Translations under genes and position numbers: made by a program | NCBI RefSeq assembly: GCF_005884405.1 | Contig: NZ_VCAO01000002.1 | Span: 62,001-126,000, forward strand | Direction: 5' to 3' | DNA length: 64,000 bases | Source: Qipengyuania marisflavi | Lineage (GTDB): Bacteria > Pseudomonadota > Alphaproteobacteria > Sphingomonadales > Sphingomonadaceae | The notes under the pieces: generated by a model | The model's database searches: none | The model's input: only the letters and a program-made list of their open reading frames with translations | Told to the model about the DNA's origin: nothing | Shown here: positions 60,152-64,000 of the stretch, in pieces | Layout of the letters: the number at the start of each line of letters is the position of its first letter | How positions within the stretch are numbered: position 1 is the stretch's first letter

Positions 60152-61794
60152 ACCTTGCGGCCGCCGACCCAGGTTTCGTACACCTTTGTCGCGCGCAATT
60201 CTTCAGGCGTTGCCAGCAGTGGATCGCGGTCGATCAGCACGAAATCGGCGCGCTCGCCCGGCAGTAGTCTGCCGAATCGGCCATCGGCAAAGCCTGCAAA
60301 GGCAGCGTCCGAGGTAAATCCGGCCAGTGCCTGTTCGCGGTTCACCCGCTCTTGTGGACGCCAGCCGCCAAATGGCTGGCCATCGGGTCCGGTCCGGCTG
60401 ATCGCAGCGGCAAGCCCGGCGAAGGGATCGGGCGATTCCACCGGCGCATCCGAGCCGAACGCCAGCTTCCCGCCATAACGCAGGATCGTATTCCACGCAT
60501 AAGCGCCGTCCAGCCGGTTAGGCCCCAGCCGCGCTTCGGCCATGGTCCGGTCGCTGGTCTGGTGGACCGGCTGCATCGAGGAAATGATGCTGTGCTTGCC
60601 CAGAGTGGGGAGGTCGGCTGGGTCGACGATCTGGACGTGTTCGATGCGCCAGCGGCGGTCGCCGGTGAAGCTTTCGGACAGTTCGGCAATGGCGCTGATC
60701 GCCTCGGCATTGGCGGCATCGCCGATGGCGTGGACGGCGGTCTGAAACTCGCCATTGGCGGCGCGCACCATGACATTGCGCAGCCGTGCGCTGTCGGTCA
60801 GCGGCAGGCCGGTGTTGCCGGGGTCATCGCTATATGGTGCCTTGAGCCATGCCCCTCGGCTGCCCAGCGCGCCGTCGAGGTAAATCTTGATGCCGTTCAT
60901 GCGCAGCTTGTCATCATACAGCCACGGTGTCGGGCGCGCGCCTGCGATCAGTTCCATCGCATCGGCGCTGGCGGCATAGGACATGATCCGCACATGCAGC
61001 CGCCCGGTGTCGCCCGCGCGGCGGAAAGCCTGCCAATCCTCGATCGTGGTGCCCATATCGGCCACCCCGGTGATGCCAAATTTGTGGAGGATTTTCTGCG
61101 CCGCATCCAGCGCCAGATCACGCTCGGCAGGGCGGGGTGCAGGAATTGCGGCAGTCATCAAAGTGGTCGCATTATCGACGAACACGCCCGATGGCATTTG
61201 CGAACCACTGGCCCGCTCGATCCGGCCACCATCGGGGCTTTTCGTGCCAGCGACGATACCGGCGGCCTCCAGCGCCTTGCCATTGGCCCAGCCGGCATGG
61301 CCATCGACCCGCTCCAGATAGACCGGGCGGTCTGACACTGCGGAATCCAGTTCGGCAGCGGTGGGGAAACGGCCCAGACCCCACTTCTCCTGATTCCATC
61401 CGCGCCCCAGAATCCACGGACGGGCGGGGTTCTCGGCGGCAAATCTGGCAATGGCGGCAAGCGCTTCCTGCAGCGAATTGGTGTCTGACAGATCCAGCGT
61501 CAGCGCGCCGATGCCCAGTCCCATGACATGGGCGTGTGCGTCGATCAGGCCGGGGATCATCACGCGCCCCGCGCCATCTTCGCGGTAATCGGTCCGCGGG
61601 CGCTTGTCCTTGGCCGCCAGCAATTGCGACACGCGCCCTTCGTCATCGATCACGATGGCGGCAAAGCGTTTTACTTTGCCGTCCTTGTCGATGGTCAAGC
61701 CTTCGACATTGTCGATCAGCACATCGGCGTGAAGCGGCGAAGCAAGCAGCGCGCAGGCGAGCGCGGCGGTGGAGGCGAGTAATTTCAGTGTCAT
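60136..61794 (-). CDS. Exported amidohydrolase (YtcJ-like, amidohydrolase 3)
   Basis: A 552-residue metal-dependent hydrolase with a signal peptide (MTLKLLASTAALACALLASP, cleavage near LHA-D). Metal ligands include His87 and His89 in IDAHAHVMG; later HAIGDAANAEAI, RIEHVQIVD and FGSDAPVESPDPF hold further His/Asp ligands. WILGRGWNQEKWG is characteristic of the YtcJ group. Periplasmic location is unusual for the fold but known in sphingomonads. The minus-strand frame runs back to 62382, but that extension is only the antisense of the threonine ammonia-lyase gene. Confidence 0.92.
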   Translation of the reverse strand: MTLKLLASTAALACALLASPLHADVLIDNVEGLTIDKDGKVKRFAAIVIDDEGRVSQLLAAKDKRPRTDYREDGAGRVMIPGLIDAHAHVMGLGIGALTLDLSDTNSLQEALAAIARFAAENPARPWILGRGWNQEKWGLGRFPTAAELDSAVSDRPVYLERVDGHAGWANGKALEAAGIVAGTKSPDGGRIERASGSQMPSGVFVDNATTLMTAAIPAPRPAERDLALDAAQKILHKFGITGVADMGTTIEDWQAFRRAGDTGRLHVRIMSYAASADAMELIAGARPTPWLYDDKLRMNGIKIYLDGALGSRGAWLKAPYSDDPGNTGLPLTDSARLRNVMVRAANGEFQTAVHAIGDAANAEAISAIAELSESFTGDRRWRIEHVQIVDPADLPTLGKHSIISSMQPVHQTSDRTMAEARLGPNRLDGAYAWNTILRYGGKLAFGSDAPVESPDPFAGLAAAISRTGPDGQPFGGWRPQERVNREQALAGFTSDAAFAGFADGRFGRLLPGERADFVLIDRDPLLATPEELRATKVYETWVGGRKVYDAD

Positions 61795-61905
61795 GGCAAT
61801 CCCGATGGCGCTTGGTGGCTGCGTGAAGCGATAAGCTATAGCTTGGCCTGCGCAAACCCTTTCCGCAATTGCGCGAGGCGCGCCTGCGCCGTAGGGGCTT
61901 TCGCC

Positions 61906-63159
61906 ATGACCGCAGCATCCACAGTCCACAGTTCGGCCAAAGCGACCGACCTTCTCACCATCGACGACGTCCGCGCCGCCGCTGCGCGGATTGAGGGCGC
62001 AGTGGTCAAGACGCCGATGATGCGCTCGATCACGCTGTCGGAAATCACCGGGGCCGACATCTGGCTCAAGTTTGAAAACTTGCAGTTCACAGCCGCTTAT
62101 AAGGAACGCGGCGCGCTCAACGCTTTGCTCCAGCTGACCGATGAACAGCGCGCGCGGGGGGTGATTGCCGCATCGGCGGGCAATCATTCGCAGGGGCTGA
62201 GCTATCATGGCCGCCGGCTGGGCGTGCCAGTCACTATCGTAATGCCCAAGACCACCCCCAGCGTGAAGGTTATGCAGACCGAAAGCGTGGGCGGCATGGT
62301 CGAGCTGTTCGGAGAGACTTTCGACGAAGCCTATGCCCATGCGCGCGAGCTGGAACAGCAACGCGCGCTGACCTTCGTCCACCCGTTTGATGATCCCAAG
62401 GTCGCCGCAGGGCAGGGCACGGTCGCGCTGGAAATGCTGGCGCAGGAAGACGACTTCGATTGCCTGGTGGTGCCGATTGGCGGCGGCGGGTTGATGAGCG
62501 GGATGGCGACAGTCGCCAAGGCGCTGAACCCTGAAATAACGATGATCGGTGTGCAGGCCGCGCTGTTCCCGTCAATGTATGCACATCTGCGCGGCGAGGA
62601 CATGACGTGCGGCGGCGATACGCTGGCCGAAGGCATCGCGGTCAAGGCTCCGGGCAATTTTACCCGCGAAGTGATCGCCGATCTGGTCGACGAGGTGCTG
62701 CTGGTTGACGAAGCTGCGCTGGAACACGCGGTGGCACTGTTGCTGCAGATCGAGAAAACCGTGGTCGAGGGTGCGGGCGCCGCCGGGCTGGCCGCCGTGC
62801 TGTCCAATCCGGAGAAATTTGCGGGCAAGAAGGTCGGCCTGGTGCTGTGCGGCGGCAATATCGACACGCGGTTGCTGGCCAATGTGCTGCTCCGCGATCT
62901 GGCGCGCGGCGGGCGGCTGGCCCGGCTGCGGATCACGCTGCAGGATCGTCCCGGCGCGCTGTACAAGGTGATGCACGAGTTCAACGCGCACAACCTCAAC
63001 ATCATCGAGATTTATCACCAGCGCATTTTCACCACGCTGCCCGCCAAGGGTCTGATCACAGAAATCGAGTGCGAAGCCCGCGATGCGGAGCTGATCGATA
63101 CGCTGGTGGAGGCGTTGCGGGCCAAGGGCTATCAGGTCGAATTGGCCGAGGTGGAATAG
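61906..63159 (+). CDS. ilvA: Threonine ammonia-lyase with C-terminal ACT-like domain
   Basis: A 417-residue PLP enzyme. Lys66 in AAYKERGALN is the cofactor lysine; ASAGNHSQGLSYH and VPIGGGGLMSG bind PLP phosphate. One ACT-like domain lies at about 335-417 (LRITLQDRPGALYKVMHEFN), unlike the two of E. coli IlvA. It deaminates threonine (and serine) to 2-oxobutanoate, feeding isoleucine synthesis or catabolism. ATG at 61906 has AGGGG upstream; the frame opens at 61843. Confidence 0.94.
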   Translation: MTAASTVHSSAKATDLLTIDDVRAAAARIEGAVVKTPMMRSITLSEITGADIWLKFENLQFTAAYKERGALNALLQLTDEQRARGVIAASAGNHSQGLSYHGRRLGVPVTIVMPKTTPSVKVMQTESVGGMVELFGETFDEAYAHARELEQQRALTFVHPFDDPKVAAGQGTVALEMLAQEDDFDCLVVPIGGGGLMSGMATVAKALNPEITMIGVQAALFPSMYAHLRGEDMTCGGDTLAEGIAVKAPGNFTREVIADLVDEVLLVDEAALEHAVALLLQIEKTVVEGAGAAGLAAVLSNPEKFAGKKVGLVLCGGNIDTRLLANVLLRDLARGGRLARLRITLQDRPGALYKVMHEFNAHNLNIIEIYHQRIFTTLPAKGLITEIECEARDAELIDTLVEALRAKGYQVELAEVE

Positions 63160-63291
63160 GCCAGATCGGGCAATTTCGGCCCACAAGGCCAGATTTCATG
63201 GTTAAGGGACTTTTAACACTTTCATCTGTGCGGCATACAGGGTCCAGGTGAGGATGTGCTTCGCCCCCCTGATGAAAGGTTGCTCCACCCC

Positions 63292-64000
63292 GTGACGGCC
63301 CCGATCCGCTTCCCACGCTTCTTCGTGACCAGCCCCGCGCCGTGTCCGTACCTGCCGGGCAAGAGCGAGCGAAAGGTGTTTACCGAGCTGCGCGGTGACA
63401 GTTCCGATGAACTGAACGAAGCGCTGGGCCGCATCGGGTTCCGCCGCAGCCAGACCGTGGCCTATCGCCCCAGCTGCCTGGATTGTCAGGCCTGCGTATC
63501 GGTGCGGGTGGTGGCCGGAGAATTCAAACCCTCGTCAACGCAGAAGCGCGTGCTCAAGGCCAATGCCGATCTGGTGGCGACCGAATGCCGCCCCTGGGCG
63601 ACCGCCGAACAGTTCGAATTGCTCCAGCGCTACCTCGCTTCGCGCCATCCCGGAGGCGGCATGGCGCGGATGGAGGAAAGCGACTTTGCAGATATGGTGG
63701 AACATACTCCCGTATCCAGCTATGTGATTGAATATCGGGAACGTGGCATAGGGTCCGCACCGGGTCGCCTGGTCGGTGTTTGCCTGACCGACTATCAGGG
63801 TGACGGGCTGTCGATGATCTACAGCTTCTATGACCCGGAAAACAAGGATCGCGTCGGGCTTGGCAACTTTATCATTCTGGATCACATCCGCCGCGCGGCG
63901 GAACGGGGCTTGCCCTATGTCTATCTCGGCTATTGGGTCGATGGGGCAGATCGGATGCAATACAAGATCCGCTATCGTCCCATTGAACGGCTTACCCGTG
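63292..64000 (+). CDS. bpt: Aspartate/glutamate leucyltransferase, cut by window end
   Basis: 236 codons are visible of a family of about 250. The N-terminus [17 protein letters not shown] and the cysteine motif [16 protein letters not shown] (Cys62, Cys65, Cys68, with Cys18 nearby) identify the Bpt/ATE fold, and a later YSFYDPE-type segment matches the transferase domain. Bpt adds leucine to N-terminal Asp or Glu residues, marking proteins for ClpAP. GTG at 63292 is taken as start because [11 protein letters not shown] fits the family; GTG at 63256 or TTG at 63280 are in frame but less likely. Confidence 0.94.
   Translation, partial: MTAPIRFPRFFVTSPAPCPYLPGKSERKVFTELRGDSSDELNEALGRIGFRRSQTVAYRPSCLDCQACVSVRVVAGEFKPSSTQKRVLKANADLVATECRPWATAEQFELLQRYLASRHPGGGMARMEESDFADMVEHTPVSSYVIEYRERGIGSAPGRLVGVCLTDYQGDGLSMIYSFYDPENKDRVGLGNFIILDHIRRAAERGLPYVYLGYWVDGADRMQYKIRYRPIERLTR

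Noticed and set aside
60136..62382. Amidohydrolase gene extended to 62382 on the minus strand
   Set aside because: The added N-terminal 196 residues are antisense to the threonine ammonia-lyase gene, while the signal peptide and family start at 61794.
1..64000. tRNA, rRNA, CRISPR arrays, insertion sequences and prophage genes
   Set aside because: I scanned intergenic regions for tRNA-like signatures, direct-repeat arrays and transposase or phage motifs and saw none; this was by eye, so a short tRNA gene could be missed.

Overview
This 64 kb window looks like ordinary chromosome from a GC-rich alphaproteobacterium, most likely Sphingomonadales and probably Erythrobacteraceae. The main clues are two very large TonB-dependent receptors, a Cpa/Tad pilus cluster, the argS-SPOR-nagZ-scpA-scpB-tatABC block, ATP12 beside an RluC-type pseudouridine synthase, and a leucyl-tRNA-protein transferase. 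The genus is an inference from gene content only. I see no rRNA, tRNA, CRISPR array, insertion sequence or prophage. Coding is dense, many genes overlap by 1-4 bases, and several start at GTG.

Layout. 1-2508 (minus): a fully overlapping operon crcB - rluC-type synthase - HAD phosphatase - small membrane protein - ATP12 (cut by the window edge). 2509-2723: a structured intergenic leader in front of rpsU. 2724-9189 (plus): rpsU, a membrane-anchored FKBP isomerase, a DUF4153 membrane protein and gatC-gatA-gatB, with a small AT-rich membrane gene and a REP-like inverted repeat between gatA and gatB. 9217-14405: two divergent three-gene cassettes of exported proteins, the second built around an M48 metalloprotease. 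14480-19993 (minus): a small Met-rich protein, a two-domain M16 peptidase and a penicillin-acylase-type hydrolase. 20122-24648 (plus): HerA-like ATPase, CsaA-like tRNA-binding protein and ClpB with a heat-shock-like promoter.

24954-34150 holds two TonB-dependent receptors facing each other. Between them lie an exported Cys-pair protein and a TPR/2-oxoglutarate-oxygenase-like protein. 34479-40544 is a catabolic-looking block: thiolase, short-chain dehydrogenase, AraC regulator, GPH-type transporter, crotonase and MarR regulator. Together with the receptors it suggests uptake and acyl-CoA-type breakdown of an unidentified substrate. 40587-47873 (minus) is a cpaA-B-C-D-E-tadB-tadC pilus operon that lacks the usual cpaF/tadA ATPase between cpaE and tadB, and also lacks a pilin gene.

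48079-64000 is mostly housekeeping: alpha/beta hydrolase, FAD oxidoreductase, YegP-like protein, ispH-thrB-rnhA operon, a lipoprotein, argS-SPOR-nagZ-scpAB-tatABC, an exported amidohydrolase, threonine ammonia-lyase and a leucyl-tRNA-protein transferase that runs off the window.

I found no clear, wholly new defence or mobile system. The items most worth a second look are the rpsU leader structure, the receptor/TPR-oxygenase module, the ATPase-less pilus cluster, the paired exported-protein cassettes and the foreign-looking gene inside the gatCAB operon.
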